Shown one piece after another: positions 1 through 11,616 of a stretch of 64,000 nucleotides of DNA. A program made the position numbers and the translations under genes. The notes under the pieces are model-generated. The model was not told the DNA's origin and did not search any database. It was given only the letters and a program-made list of their open reading frames with translations. The stretch's first letter is position 1, and every line of letters starts with the position of its first letter. Source of the DNA: Steinernema hermaphroditum (Eukaryota > Nematoda > Chromadorea > Rhabditida > Steinernematidae); NCBI GenBank assembly GCA_030435675.1, contig CM059623.1, positions 956,012 through 1,020,011 on the forward strand. Direction: 5' to 3'.

Positions 1-366
1 GACCACAACGTCTAAGGGTTCTTTTTGGGATGTCATCTTCTGGCTAATGAAAGGCGCTTCCAGTTGCATCATGCTCCTTATTATCCTAAAGAGGGCAATT
101 ATCGGATCTCACATTTAGGCACATATGCCACGATTATTGGCTCCATTATTAGCCTAATCACTTCCTGGTCATATTTAATACGGTGCTGTGTATAAGACCA
201 TGAAAGTGCACGTTGGAGTCCTTTGAAATATCTTAATCAATATTCTTAATTAGTGCGCTTAATCATGCATAATCTATTTCGGGGCAAACGAAGCCTTACA
301 GCCCTAATCCACATGATTGTGTAGCCATAGATTTGTGAGACTTGGACTAAGTAAAAAACAGTTAAC

Positions 367-894
367 ATGGAGATTGATCTTTTTGAACTCCTAGAAGATG
401 TGCACTTTTTGTGTCGACCTTCAGTTTTCACCGACTTGCACCCCTCGGACTTCGAGCGAACCTCCTTAAAATGCCACAGGAAGTTCCGAGTGGCCGCCCT
501 AAGTTCGATACTACCACTTGACTACTTCTTCGCTCGAGGCAATGTCGGAAGATTTGTCGTCTTTCCATTGACGACGGCAAGCGAGGAGCGCAGAGTGCAC
601 GACGGAGACAACATCGTCGACCACACATCGATCGATCAGCTGACGAGCGCCGCCGCCGTCGCCGACGTCGGGCTGCTGCTTCGACTACCCGACTCCGGTG
701 GCGCTGCGGGCGGGCGCCCGAGTTCGAGTTCGTTTGTTCCGACTAGTTTACCTATCTCCGATCTACCTCTAGCCGCCTATCACCGTCACCTTCTGTCGGC
801 GAGAAGCTCCTTCGACTCCTTCAAGGCGATGTTATCGCGATTGGATGCAGATAAACGTGTTTTGTTTGCCGACGGTTCGATTTTTCGGTTTTAG
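367..894 (+). CDS. hypothetical protein, single-exon ORF of 175 aa
   Basis: An uninterrupted 175-codon frame opens with ATG shortly behind a possible splice acceptor (aaaacag) and ends in TAG. The N-terminal half is ordinary globular-looking sequence beginning MEIDLFELLEDVHFLC. The C-terminal half is rich in Ala, Asp, Ser and Gly and lies in a locally GC-rich stretch (about 580-720). I recognise no domain, signal peptide or membrane segment. There is no paralogue in the window and no clear intron, which is unusual because nearly all recognisable genes here are spliced. It may be a real small gene, the last exon of a gene starting left of the window, or a chance frame kept open by GC-rich sequence. 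Confidence 0.3.
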   Translation: MEIDLFELLEDVHFLCRPSVFTDLHPSDFERTSLKCHRKFRVAALSSILPLDYFFARGNVGRFVVFPLTTASEERRVHDGDNIVDHTSIDQLTSAAAVADVGLLLRLPDSGGAAGGRPSSSSFVPTSLPISDLPLAAYHRHLLSARSSFDSFKAMLSRLDADKRVLFADGSIFRF

Positions 895-1927
895 GCCTCT
901 TAACTGTATTTGTGTTGGGTAATCCGACGGTTGGGTCGGTGAGATGTTTCTTGTCAAGTCGTCTTTTAAACGCTCAAAGATCTCTTTTTTCAAATTTCGA
1001 TCGTTCGAACACAGAAATTAGTACTGCATGGATCTACCAGGGATTCGACTTGAGCCTGCAATTACCATTTCTCGGCATACAGTCAGTGTGAAAAATTTCT
1101 CATGAGTATTAGAACCGAAAAACTTAACTAAGGGCTGCTATTGATCCATTGCTTGAATTGGCACCCTTCAATGAACAGCTAATTTCGTATTCTGCGAAGT
1201 TTCGCGACCTCTATATCGCTCTGTTTTACACTGCGGGAAATGATGAGGTCTTTCCAATACATTTCCAAGATACACAAAAGGACATGTTCCCTCCTATTTT
1301 GAGTATCACATACAGATCACCGATTCCATGACCTCATCATTTCCCTTATTCTCACTGTACAACCTGTTCCTTTAATTGCATTAATCTTTGGTTACGCGTT
1401 AAAATTTTAAAAAACAGCCTTTGAACGAACGTCAGATATTTACAGGTACCTGCGAATTCACCTATTCACGTGATTGCGCGTCGCTTTTGTCGTTTTAGTG
1501 CTTTTAGGATCTTACGTTTTCCAATGCTCATCGTTTAACTTTCAGAATCACAAGTTCTCGCATGAATGCTCGAACACAGCACTATCAACTAGTAAGTCGT
1601 TTTGTAATAATAACGACTGTTTATCAATTCGGCAAACTATGTGCTTTTTGGTTCCTTTACGTAATTTTTGGTTCCCTCCATAGTTCTCTTATCTGCGCTT
1701 CGATTGGTCCCTCCACGAAAGTCCTGATCCAATGAGGTCGATGCAGATGGATTCTCTTTAAATTCGATGTAGAGGGACTAGTTTAGAAGCTACATAGTGA
1801 ATGAGGGAACGTGTAGTTCTTGTTTAGATGACCAGATTCATGCGATCAACCTCAAATTCCATCGATAAAGCTGTCTTACGTTTCACTCGGGGCTCATCGC
1901 AATGTGCTCCCGAAGAGACCAATTCAC
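895..1927. other. intergenic, no gene seen
   Basis: No convincing coding exon is visible. It contains a 16-bp inverted repeat: gggaaatgatgaggtc near 1235 and its exact reverse complement near 1330, with about 80 bp between. Confidence 0.5.
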
Positions 1928-2235
1928 AGTGCATTTGACAAATACAGGCTGTCTCAAAAAAGGGCCCTTTAGACAAAAGGTCATTCTCGAGAGCATCCAA
2001 ACGTGGGAGCGGTCGAAAGGAGAAAGAAACCGACCGCTCTCCCACGATTTGCATTTCTGAATGACTGTCTAGACTTCTGTCTAAATCACCAGTTTACCGA
2101 CATGATAATGGTGCTCGGGTCGTCGGAAGCCTCTTCGAGAGGCCCCGAAGACATCCTGAACCTTAACCATCCAAAGGAAGACTTTTGCATTCTAGACTTC
2201 TTTCTAAAGTGCCCTTTCAGAGACACCCTCCACAT
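1928..2235. repeat. MITE-like inverted-repeat element with internal hairpin
   Basis: The left end (ctgtctcaaaaaagggcc, about 1931) and the reverse complement of the right end (about 2200-2228, ctctgaaagggcactttaga) are imperfect matches, so the roughly 300-bp unit can fold back. Inside it, about 2003-2047, a strong hairpin pairs cgtgggagcggtcg with its near reverse complement. The motif agacttct(g/t)tctaaa occurs twice. This is the build of a small non-autonomous DNA element. It lies just upstream of the first ATG101 gene. Confidence 0.5.
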
Positions 2236-2317
2236 GAATATATAAAATTAAGATGCTGATTCTTATGATACACAACCATTTCATTATATAAGATCTGATT
2301 GGACGAACATGCACTAA

Positions 2318-3207
2318 ATGCGTTCTCTGTTTCAGACGGTCGAGCTTCGGCAAGTCAAAGAATCAGTATTATGTTTCATGCACACTCTCCTATTGCACAG
2401 AAGTCTCGGGAAGGTAAACAGGACCACGTTCCTTCCCCATATCTCCCCTCAAAATTTTAGTTCACATACAGCCATGAAACGAGCTACACCCTCGGTTCGA
2501 TCGGAGTCGCCGAAGTCGCCTGCGACTCCATCGACGTCACCTACGTGCGCGTGAACTCCACCGAGCTGAAGAAGCAGCTTGACGAGAAGGTGAACAGCTT
2601 CATCGCCGATGTCGACGTCGCCGCCCGGGGCATCGCCCACGCCGACGCCTCCCGCATCCTGGACGGCACGTTCACCCACGGAACTGACGTTCTCAGCGCC
2701 AACGTGAAGATCGAGTTCTTCACGAAAAAGAAGAAGAAGAGTCAATGGCAGCAGTGGATATCGATGGGTGACGAAACTGCCGTTTGGGAGATATGGGAGC
2801 TCCAGTTGGACATTGTCAAGGTTCAGGAAAACGGTGAGGATTAGTCTTGGGTGAGCGGAGATGATGGGTGGATTCAGATGGCCTCGCGCTACTTCGCGAA
2901 AAGGTCTCCGACGAACTGAGCACCATTGTGCTGTCGATTTGTTCTTTAATGAATCGCGGACAGTACATCCCCAAGATGCCGAACAACGCCGACTACAGTA
3001 CTGTTTTTGACGGGTCTATCAGTGATTGTCAGCCATACAACTATCGCATATTGTGGCCTGGCCTCGCTGCCCAGCTTCAAGGTAACCGGCTGATTATCGA
3101 TTTTTTTCGTACTCATCGCGAGTTCAGCCTCTCACGGAGATTCGAGCAGCAACCTCCTTCAAAACGGGTTCATGAAGAAGATTCTGAAGGACACGCTCTC
3201 CTTCTAA
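2318..3207 (+). CDS. ATG101 (autophagy-related protein 101, EPG-9-like), copy 1
   Basis: Exons 2318-2413, 2461-2833, 2878-3081 and 3128-3207 join in phase into about 250 aa; introns are 44-47 bp. ATG101 is the HORMA-fold partner of ATG13 in the ULK1/ATG1 complex that starts autophagosome formation in the cytoplasm. Family landmarks in order are HTLLLHRSLGK, SIDVTYVRVNS, KIEFFTKKKK, TAVWEIWELQLDIV, NRGQYIPKMP and a C-terminal KKILKDTLSF that matches the usual KDTLAL ending. The segment at the usual WF finger reads SQWQQW rather than a Trp-Pro-Phe core. The start is uncertain: in the second copy a 30-nt first exon precedes the equivalent of ACGGTCGAG, and here a good acceptor (ctgtttcag) stands at the same point, so the ATG at 2318 may be replaced by an unseen upstream exon. 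Confidence 0.85.
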
Positions 3208-5049
3208 CCCCGAGTCATGTACAGCCAATCACCTAAGTCGTAGGAACAATTCTAAGCTCACTTTCGCCTTTTTTCTTCGTTCTCATCTTGTCACCACCTC
3301 TTCTCTGTACATAGTTCACCCCCCCCCCGATTCAGCGACGGTTTTGACCGTGACCTCACTCAGACATTGACTTGTGCCACTCGCTGTACATACGCGCTTT
3401 GGACTCATCAATTTGTTGTTGTCTGTTGTAGCTCTCTGTGATAAAGAATTTGAGATTCTATTGGACTATGTCGGAGAGAGAAGATCCAATGTACTTGAAG
3501 ATCCAAGAAAACGAGTCGGGTTGAAGTTGAACTTCGAATAGTTCTACATGGGTCTAACCTCGAGACTGCTTTCTTTCATTGGCTTACACCGGAAGCTCGA
3601 GTCAACTGACTGCTCCGCCTGGCTCTCAGGTTCGACGCGCGTTATCGCCCATCAAGTTGATAATTTGGGTGGCTTTCGTTCTGAAATCGTTTCGAGGCCT
3701 TTTTCCGATTCTTCGAGATGCCGACCGATCAGGCCCCACTGTAAAGCGTCCATATCAGCGTGCGCGATCAGGACCGCGAAGAAGGGAATGCCGGCTCTCT
3801 ATTTGTTTAAGCTTGCCAGTGCTGTAAAAAGAGTTGACATGAAGCTGGATAAAGCCTCCAGAAGCCCTTACAATATGACCACGAAGTGAAAGCTTCCGGC
3901 CAGCACTATCGTAGCTGCATGTGGATCTTCAAAAACACACCTAATGTTCCTGCCAATGTCTTTATCCTATCTTTATTCTATTCTATACACAACAGGTCAC
4001 TTGACCACAAAGTGTGTCGCTACCGCTGAGCCATCCGTGCTAACTGATTTATTGACAACAGAGATCTGTTATATACAGAGATGAAAGGGGTGGATAAGCG
4101 GAGACGGATTAGACAGAACAATCGACATGAGAGCGATCGAATGATGATTACAAAGTGAAAGCTTCCGCTCACTATCGTAGCTGAACGTCAGCTTTCAGGA
4201 ACACACAAAAATTGTCACCACATTCTTTTAGGCTTCCGTTATTTAGATACCTACTGGGGGAGGCCTCACTTGCGAGCCACTGCAGTGAGAGAGGTTCCTC
4301 CAACTTGGGATTCCTGGTACATCGCTGGAACTTTGCTAGATTGGAAGTTACAGATTTGCGGAAGAACTTTGAAGCCGGTCGGGGAATATTGGCCAAAAGC
4401 TTGCTACATAGAGTTCTGAAATGTAATCGAATGAGACTAGAGGTTGCTACCATTGAAAGATATTTTTCATAGATACTACAGAAATGAACCATTTCCATTT
4501 CCTAGATCATAGGCACCATCGGCCAAACTTTGACGAATATTCAGCTTACAGCTTTTCAAGTCTCTGGGACCACGTGTCACCGCTGGTGCTACAGAGTCAA
4601 CTTACATAGAGGAAGAAATAAATCGCCGCTGTATTCGACATTCATCGGTTTGCTGAATATGCCACTGGAACAGAAACAAAGGATTTTTTGTTTATATTGC
4701 GGGGTCAAATGCATACAAAACATCGATGGCGCTGCATGAAACTTTGCGTGTTTCATGCATAAGAAACTATTCGACAAGAAGCCGGGCTATTCGTCGTGAA
4801 GTGTTAGTGTTCACAATGAATTCGAAGAATTAAAGGGAAAAAAGAAGTATTGTCTGAAGGCCAAAAACGAAACAATCCACTAGGTAGAAGCGGTTGTTCA
4901 GCTGTTACATAAGTGGTGTTTGACAACTTCACTATAAATCAAAATAAATTGTGTTTGGACAAATATGTATGTATAATTCAAGGACGACTATAAACGGGAT
5001 AATGAACCAGGAAGGAAGAAGCACTCGAGAAAAAGGAAACTTCCATTTT
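3208..5049. other. intergenic with a diverged duplicate and a tRNA-like fragment
   Basis: Two diverged copies of one sequence lie at about 3882-3952 and 4142-4212 (shared gaagtgaaagcttccg, cactatcgtagctg and acacac blocks). A tRNA-like A-box stretch in reverse orientation (tggctcagcggtagcg) lies at about 4005-4045, probably a SINE or tRNA-pseudogene fragment. Frames at 3548-3889 and 4212-4472 are open but match nothing I know. Confidence 0.4.
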
Positions 5050-6265
5050 TCACTTCTGGGTGGTTTGAGAGGATGCTGTGGCCGCCGTTGTGGTGCTATC
5101 TTCAATTCTATTGTCGTACGTGCCTTTGGAAATGCCTAGGAATCTGCGGACTTCGGGGTTGAAGAGGATGATGGAGAGTCTAAAAGAACAGGTAGGTCCC
5201 ATAGAGCAGATGTAGGCTACCCATTGTTAAGATAGGTGAGAATCCTGGCGTCGAACGTAGTAGCATACAGCACGGCCTTTCCGAAGCTTCTCTCGTTGTT
5301 GACGATTACGATCACGGCGAGGGCCAACATCATACTGATGTTCTGGACGGCGGTCTTAAGGGGTACTGTCATCGTGTCAGGTACAGGGATGGGACCGTAC
5401 CTGGGCGAAGAAGCGGACGTTCCGACGGAAGGCCTCATCCTGGGCGGCACTCTTGTTGGTGACCCGGATCTTGATGATCTTGTAGAAGGTGACGCAGTCC
5501 ATGAGGAGGGAGACGACGCAGAGGGCGGTGCAGCCTCTGTTGAGGAAGGTACCGAGGGGTGACCAGTCGCGCTCGTTCTCGCCGCACTTCACGAAGATGA
5601 ACTCGTAGTACTGTGGACCGTAGCCGATCCAGTTGCAAGGAAACACTGAACGAAGGGTGAGTTGGGGTGACAGGGAAGGCGCCTACGGAAGTAAAGTCCC
5701 ATGATGGAGGTGACCTGCACCGTAGTGACGACTATGATCGTCGTAGTTATCCTCCTCGTGAAGAGTGTTTTGTACTTGAGGGGAGCGCAGACGGCCAACA
5801 TCCTGTTGAGAGAGACGTACTGGTGCATGGAGCAGGCGATCTCGGCGAAGTAGACGCACACCATGTAGGAGACGATGCCGAAGAGGGGATTGATGTCCTT
5901 CGGCTGCCTAGAATCCTTTTCCTTGTGGGCTAGAGGAGCTTCACCTACAGAAGGGTGACGGGTCCCGAGTAGACGACGTGGATGAAATTGGCGCCGATCT
6001 CTCCGACCGTTCTGCTCACCCAGAAGGCGCCAAAAGCGTTGTGAAAGATGGGGAGTTTGTAGACGATGTAGAGACTGAGCAGTCCAACGGCGACCGACAG
6101 AGTGCTGAACTGCAAGCCGAGCTCAAATGTACTTTCTCGGAGTAACACATTAACACTTACCAAAGTAATCGTGAATCCGACTACAGTGTCAGCTCGAGTT
6201 GTCTCTCCACGACCCACGAGCTCACTTCCCCAGACGAACTCTTCCGTAAAGTTAGAGGCGACCAT
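5050..6265 (-). CDS. Srx-family seven-transmembrane chemoreceptor, copy A
   Basis: Exons from the 5' end are 6265-6161, 6109-5949, 5907-5687, 5645-5401, 5354-5221 and 5179-5050, giving 331 aa. Srx receptors are nematode-specific G-protein-coupled receptors used mainly by chemosensory neurons. Family marks are HNAFGAFWVSRTVGEIGANF in TM2, an intracellular loop-2 LNRMLAVCAPLKY, a Cys-rich extracellular loop before WIGYGPQYYEF, FRRNVRFFAQ before TM6, and a terminal LFNPEVRRFLG after TM7. The N-terminus FTEEFVWGSELVGRG is shared with two forward paralogues at about 9.3 and 14.9 kb, and all intron positions match theirs. The acidic, Thr/Ser-rich tail is unique to this copy. No stop or frameshift was seen. 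The ligand is unknown. Confidence 0.85.
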
Positions 6266-8381
6266 TACTGCTATCTTTGCTTAATTGGCTTTTCATTCCA
6301 TTGCACGGCTTTATACAGGCATCCAAACAGCAAAACAAAGAGGCTACAATCCTGAAAACAATGGGCAGCGGGATATACACCCAACTATAACTTTGGTTAT
6401 TGTATTTTCGTCATATTTTTGTTAGATTTTCCTCACATTGTTTACTGAAGTGCACGTTACTCATATACCGCGTTCTTTAAACCGCAGATTCGAGAAGATT
6501 GCCAATCAGGCCTCTCTCTTCAACAGCTCCCGAGACCTTCTGCCGTTGCACCGTACGTACCCCCACGATCAAAGAACTGTTTCCAATTTCCAAAATGTAG
6601 GATTCCCGGAAGAAAAAGACCGATGTTTTCATCCTGAGTGTCTCTTGTTTTTGTTTCCATGTTGTCATATTCACCTGTCCCAGTACAAATTCCATCTGTC
6701 GCAACAAACAGTGAAGACAATGCTCTCCGATTTATGATCACTAGAACATGAGTAATTACTTTCCTGACACATGGATTCTTTCATTTGTTAGGCCGGTAAA
6801 GGCTCCGAAACCATTTTTACCATTACACCCGAATCAATGGCAGTATGCTGTGCAAGACATCTTACAATAGTCACAGTATCACACCATAGTGTCGGCGTTC
6901 TTGTCGTCATCGACTTTCTTCCCAAGCCTGCAGAATACTGTCCACTGTCTACAAAAACTGTCTGCGCAGCCATCAACGGAACCTTCTAAAAGATCGTCTA
7001 CAGCCTAGATAGAATCGACAACGGCCGCTGTAGACGGTAATCCTCTTTTTGCCGGCGTACCATCTGCGGGTCGGTCGCCTTGTGCCTTTGATCGGAGATC
7101 ATGATCGAGTAACGAGTGAACCGTTCATTGTTTTCGAGCAGATTCGAGGCCTTCTTTTTAATGACTTTCGGCCGCTTGCCATCTAATCTCCGAATACGAC
7201 AACCCGACAAAATCATCATTGCAAAAATCGTCATTTTAAGCATAATTTTATTGACTTTATGCGAGCCCGAAGGGAGCCCTATTGTCCTGGTGGCTTCGGC
7301 AAACCCCCCGCTTCGCTTAGGCTCCGGCCTAGGACTATGCCTGTTGATTTAATGCGAGCTCGAAGGAGCTCCCCCGGTTTAACATTAACATTAACATTTA
7401 TTCCGTATCATTGATTTACATCAAGCGGATCCCATTATGTTCAACCATTGGTGTATCGTCGTTCTTCTCGCCTGTTTAAGGTTCCCGAAAAGGATCATAT
7501 GTGTGCTCCGAAAAACCGAATGGCTCTTCAAAAGCTCCTTTTATGAATTTATGAGTAGCACGATGGACGCTCGCATTGAGTGACGACAACGAAGGAAATT
7601 CAAATCGGTTTGAACTCGGAAGTGCGTTGCTTTGCTCAATCTTTATAATTCTAGGGAGCGACTTTTGTATTTTGTTCAGAAGGGCACCATGCTTGGTGTG
7701 TATGTTAAGCTACGGTATTGGTATCGTTCACGATAGGGGGGTGTAAAGCTACGTTAAGAAACTACGGTAAAGCATAACGCACATTCGCTGATGTTTCTGT
7801 TCCATGAATGCAACGTGATTGTTTTTCACGTGATCATTGCTACTACCACAATACACCACAAATTGTACATAAAACCACCGCCTTTCAGGAAGAGAACAAA
7901 AACAAGGAAGCATTGAATGCATATCCACGAGGCAAATATTTTCTTCTTGGGATTTACTGGGAATTCCAAATGTTGTTGTGTTATTGCAAACACGTCCGGG
8001 ATCTCCAGGGTTACAGATGAAGAAAACATAAAAGCTTCAGATTTTCGGATCGCGAGTCTCGATCGCTGACTCCGATGGCGTAATGGCTACGTATAACGTC
8101 CACAGACCCACAATAACGCAGCAAAATGACGTTCAGTGCAACGTGATTAATGCAGCATGTGCACATTGCACATTCTTGAGCAGCTGTAAACAAATGGAAA
8201 ATGTATGTCTCAGAGGAATGACTAAAGTCGACGTGTCTGCAAAATCAGAATGACAACATAATACGTTATGGCCTGAAATGGGGATCGAACCCGCGACCTC
8301 CAGCATTGCAGCGAAACTGCTAACCGGGTGCACCAATTGCACAGGCTTTATCAGTCTTAACATTACGAATGATATCTGCAG
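6266..8381. other. intergenic between receptors, no gene seen, tRNA-like repeat at 8265-8350
   Basis: No exon could be supported. Around 7255-7375 two similar GC-rich pieces (gcgagcccgaagggagccc and gcgagctcgaaggagctccc) precede a short aacatt repeat. At about 8265-8350, read on the minus strand, a tRNA-like unit has an A-box-like ggttagcag and a B box gggttcgatccc, but the stems do not form a proper cloverleaf. I read it as tRNA-derived repeat sequence. Confidence 0.4.
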
Positions 8382-8713
8382 CAGGGCTGTGCGAGTTTTG
8401 AGTTTTGACTTTTTGGCAAAACTCGACTCAAAACTCGGCCATGAAGCACTGTCCGTGCCGGACGCGAGAGGCTCTTCTCCGTGGCATCACCGACATTGGC
8501 CAATCTCCGAAGGTCGGCGACACCCGAAAATCTCCGAAAGCTGCTGTTTCTAAACTCAAACGGCTTTTTAGAAGATTTTGTTGAAGGAACTTTTGCTGTA
8601 TTTCTGTCACAAATGGCTTTAAGCTATGAGTTTTGAGTTTTGGTTTTTAGGTCGTCAAAAAAGATTTAAGTTTTGAGTTTTGACATCCGAGTTTTGAGTT
8701 TCGCACAGCCCTG
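8382..8713. mobile_element. hAT-type MITE with 8-bp target-site duplication
   Basis: The 332-bp element begins cagggctgtgcgagttttga and ends with the matching inverted terminus (tttcgcacagccctg). It is flanked on both sides by the identical 8-mer atctgcag (8374-8381 and 8714-8721), the target-site length made by hAT transposases. Inside are runs of gagttttgag-like repeats and no transposase frame, so it must have been moved in trans. A 49-bp relative lies at 50582-50630. Confidence 0.85.
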
Positions 8714-8721
8714 ATCTGCAG

Positions 8722-9296
8722 ATGTGTTTTCATGTCTGCACATATTGCAGAACCACATCAGACAGCTTTTTAATGCTGTGGTTGCATTCGCAGAAATTCC
8801 TCCCTCTCACTCGGTCGGTATTCTCTCAATTTCACTCTATTTTACTAGTATTTTGAGGACTACTTGTTCATATGTATAAATTTGATCTCGATCGGCGTCT
8901 GAAACTTCGCGAGGTTCTCTTGTGAGTTCGAACGCCGCTATATCCGCTGGGACTTCGAACAGGATTCACAGAACCAACATAAAACTTCACCGTTCAAGGG
9001 CGAAACTCCACGATTTCCACAACACCGGACTCTCTTGTGAAAATACTACGTCAAGAATCATCTGCGTCAGAAAAGTATTTCCGTCAGGGAAGAAGGAAGA
9101 CTAATGAGAGCAGCAAGCAAACAACGTGGAAAATATTTTTCCTACAGTCTCAATGGTTTTTCTGAGCTGTGTCGTCAGAAATCCTTTGAAGCATCTCCTC
9201 GCTTCCACGTCAGTTTATTGCTGGTTACATTCATACAAACGAATATAAAAGCAAAGCACATACAGCGAATATCACAACAGGTGTGCAGTGCCCATC
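8722..9296. other. intergenic, upstream region of srx copy B
   Basis: No gene is seen. A possible splice acceptor (cacaacag) at about 9281 lies just before the srx copy B start. Confidence 0.4.
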
Positions 9297-10492
9297 ATGA
9301 TGAACGGAACTGAAGAATTCGTGTGGGGCAGCGAGCTGGTAGGCCGTGGAACTATGTCCACGGCAGATACACTGGTCGGACTGTCGATATGTACGGTATG
9401 TGCCTATTTGGAAGTGACTGAATTGGAATGCTTGGGTTACAGTTCAGCGTGCTTTCTGTGGCAATCGGAATATTGAACCTGTACCTCATCTACAAACTGC
9501 CCATCTTCCACAACGCTTTTGGCGCCTTCTGGGTGAGCAGAACGGTCGGAGAGATCGGCGCCAACTTTATCCACGTCGTCTACTCGGGACCCGTAACCAT
9601 TCTGTAGGTGAAGCTCCTCTAGGCCCATGAGGAAAAGGATTCTAGGCAGCCGAAGGACATCAACCCCCTCTTCGGCATCGTCTCCTACATGGTGTGCGTC
9701 TACTTCGCCGAAATCGCCTGCTCCATGCACCAGTACGTCTCTCTCAACAGAATGTTGGCCGTCTGCGCTCCCCTCAAGTACAAAACGCTATTCACGAGGA
9801 GGATAACCACGACGATCATAGTCGTCACCACGGTGCAGGTCACCTCCATCATGGGACTCTACTTCCGTAGGCGCCTTCCCTGTCACCCCAGCTCAGCCTC
9901 TGTTCAGTGTTCCCCTGCAACTGGATCGGCTACGGTCCACAGTACTACGAGTTCATCTTCGTGAAGTGCGGGGAGAACGAGCGCGACTGGTCGCCCCTCG
10001 GCACCTTCCTCAACAGAGGCTGCACCGCCCTCTGCGTCGTCTCCCTCCTCATGGACTGCGTCACCTTCTACAAGATCATCAAGATCCGGGTCACCAACAA
10101 GAGTGCCGCCCAGGATGAGGCCTTCCGTCGGAACGTCCGCTTCTTCGCCCAGGTAACGGTCCCATCCCTGTACCTGACACGATGACAGTACCCCTTAAGA
10201 CCGCCGTCCAGAACATCAGCATGATGTTGGCCCTCGCCGTGATCGTAATCGTCAACAACGAGAGAAGCTTCGGAAAGGCCGTGCTGTATGCTACTACGTT
10301 CGACGCCAGGATTCTCACCTATCTCAACAATGGGTAACCTACAGCCTCCCCATGTGATCTATCTGTTCTTTTAGACTCTCCATCATCCTCTTCAACCCCG
10401 AAGTTCGCAGATTCTTGGGAATCTCTAAAGGAAAAATGCAGAACAGAATCGATTCGTCGACCAATGCTTCAGATACCAGAACTGCTACATAA
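9297..10492 (+). CDS. Srx-family seven-transmembrane chemoreceptor, copy B
   Basis: Exons 9297-9395, 9443-9603, 9646-9866, 9908-10152, 10200-10333 and 10375-10492 give 325 aa. Exons 2-5 have exactly the lengths of those in the other two copies (161, 221, 245 and 134 nt). The same Srx landmarks are present: VWGSELVGRG at the N-terminus, FGAFWVSRTVGEIGANF, SLNRMLAVCAPLKY, FFAQ running into TAVQNISMMLAL for TM6, and FNPEVRRFLGIS after TM7. The cccttaag acceptor before exon 5 is chosen over the nearer gatgacag because only it keeps phase and the family's FFAQ-TAVQ junction. TM1 (FSVLSVAIGILNLYLIYKL) is the most diverged part among the three paralogues. The cytoplasmic tail ends in a Ser/Thr-rich stretch. 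Confidence 0.87.
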
Positions 10493-10834
10493 ATAAGCAG
10501 CCGATTCACAATTTCTCCTAAATTCAAATATCTTAAAACAAAACCAATATGTGGAATCTGTCTATATGTTGATCGATTTTCTGGGAACGCCTTCAACAGT
10601 TTCTCAACTCATATGTTAATCGCCATTACTGTAGTTGTACTCTGTCTTTACTAGTGGTGTCCCCTGTCTCTTCCCTAACCCGCTTCGCTCTTCTGTCCAA
10701 TCGCTGCGTGCATTGTGCTGGCGATCATTTTCATATCGAATTTTCATTCGTTTCGGATAAACATCCCTGTTGACAAGATTTACTACGTATGTGTCTCTTG
10801 GGATGGTAGACCTTACAGACAGCAGACAAAACAA

Positions 10835-10900
10835 GCACGTCGAACCCACAACGAATGATCACAAATCAGACACGTTCGCAATGAGTCACAAAGACAGTTG
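10835..10900 (-). repeat. tRNA-derived SINE-like fragment
   Basis: Read on the minus strand it has an A-box-like gactcattgcgaacgtg and a B-box-like gtgggttcgac about 30 bp later. The same arrangement occurs at about 38725-38810 and 47520-47605. Confidence 0.4.
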
Positions 10901-11340
10901 AAGACTGACCGGTTCACTCCCACTATGTCTTCTAGTCCGACTGCCCACCAATTGTTCACCGGGTTAGACTGGAAGGCCTTTCTGATCTTTACAGGTTTTT
11001 GGCAACTTCACTCGTTTGTCAGATGGTCAGATATGACCGCTCCTGTATCACTATGTCTCCTAGGATGCTAGACAGTATTGTCGCTCGCAAGATTATGATG
11101 TCTCATCTGCCAGAAATTGGTCATAACCGATGATCTTTTGTTGGAATTTCGCCAAAATTCGTCTCGCACTCCCAATCCCGGTGAGAAATCTGGAAATTTT
11201 AAGTTGCGAAACCCGTCTGTCCTCATGTGGAAGGGTCGTAAGGCTTTTTCGTTTGCCGCCGGTCTTACCACCCGAAAAGCGTAGTTCTCTTACAGTTTAG
11301 TCTTATACCCAATGATTTGAGATTGCTATATTCGGCTCTC

Positions 11341-11616
11341 TTATCAAACAGTTGCCGGAATGGAAGAAACGTTACCGGAATGTGGGAAGCGTCGCCGGAT
11401 TTTTTATGCCGGAAAATTTATGAACAGAGCAAAGTAATTGTTACAAAGTAATAGAGCGCAGTTGTCTTTAATAAGAGGGAGAATGGTTTTGCCTATCCCT
11501 TACCTCCCACATCCTCACTTCTCCAGTCGCCCTATCAGTCATCCCGAACACCCAACCACTTTCGTGGCCGAAAAAAATCCGGCAACGCTCCCTCCATTCC
11601 GGAAACTGTTTTATAA
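11341..11616. repeat. MITE-like element with terminal inverted repeats
   Basis: The left end ttatcaaacagttgccggaa and the right end ttccggaaactgttttataa are inverted near-matches, with further gccgga blocks repeated inside both arms. The 276-bp unit has no coding capacity. Family not recognised. Confidence 0.6.

Noticed and set aside
3548..3889. 113-codon ORF after ATG101 copy 1
   Set aside because: No domain, no splice context, and it runs into the diverged duplicate at 3882; not supported as a gene.
4005..4045. Possible tRNA gene with A box tggctcagcggtagcg
   Set aside because: No matching B box or T-arm at the right distance; treated as a fragment.
8265..8350. Possible tRNA gene on the minus strand
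   Set aside because: B box is present but acceptor and anticodon stems do not pair. More likely a tRNA-derived repeat.
10153..10199. Exon extension reading VPLK upstream of srx TM6
   Set aside because: It belongs to the intron: only the cccttaag acceptor keeps phase with the preceding FFAQ exon in all three copies.
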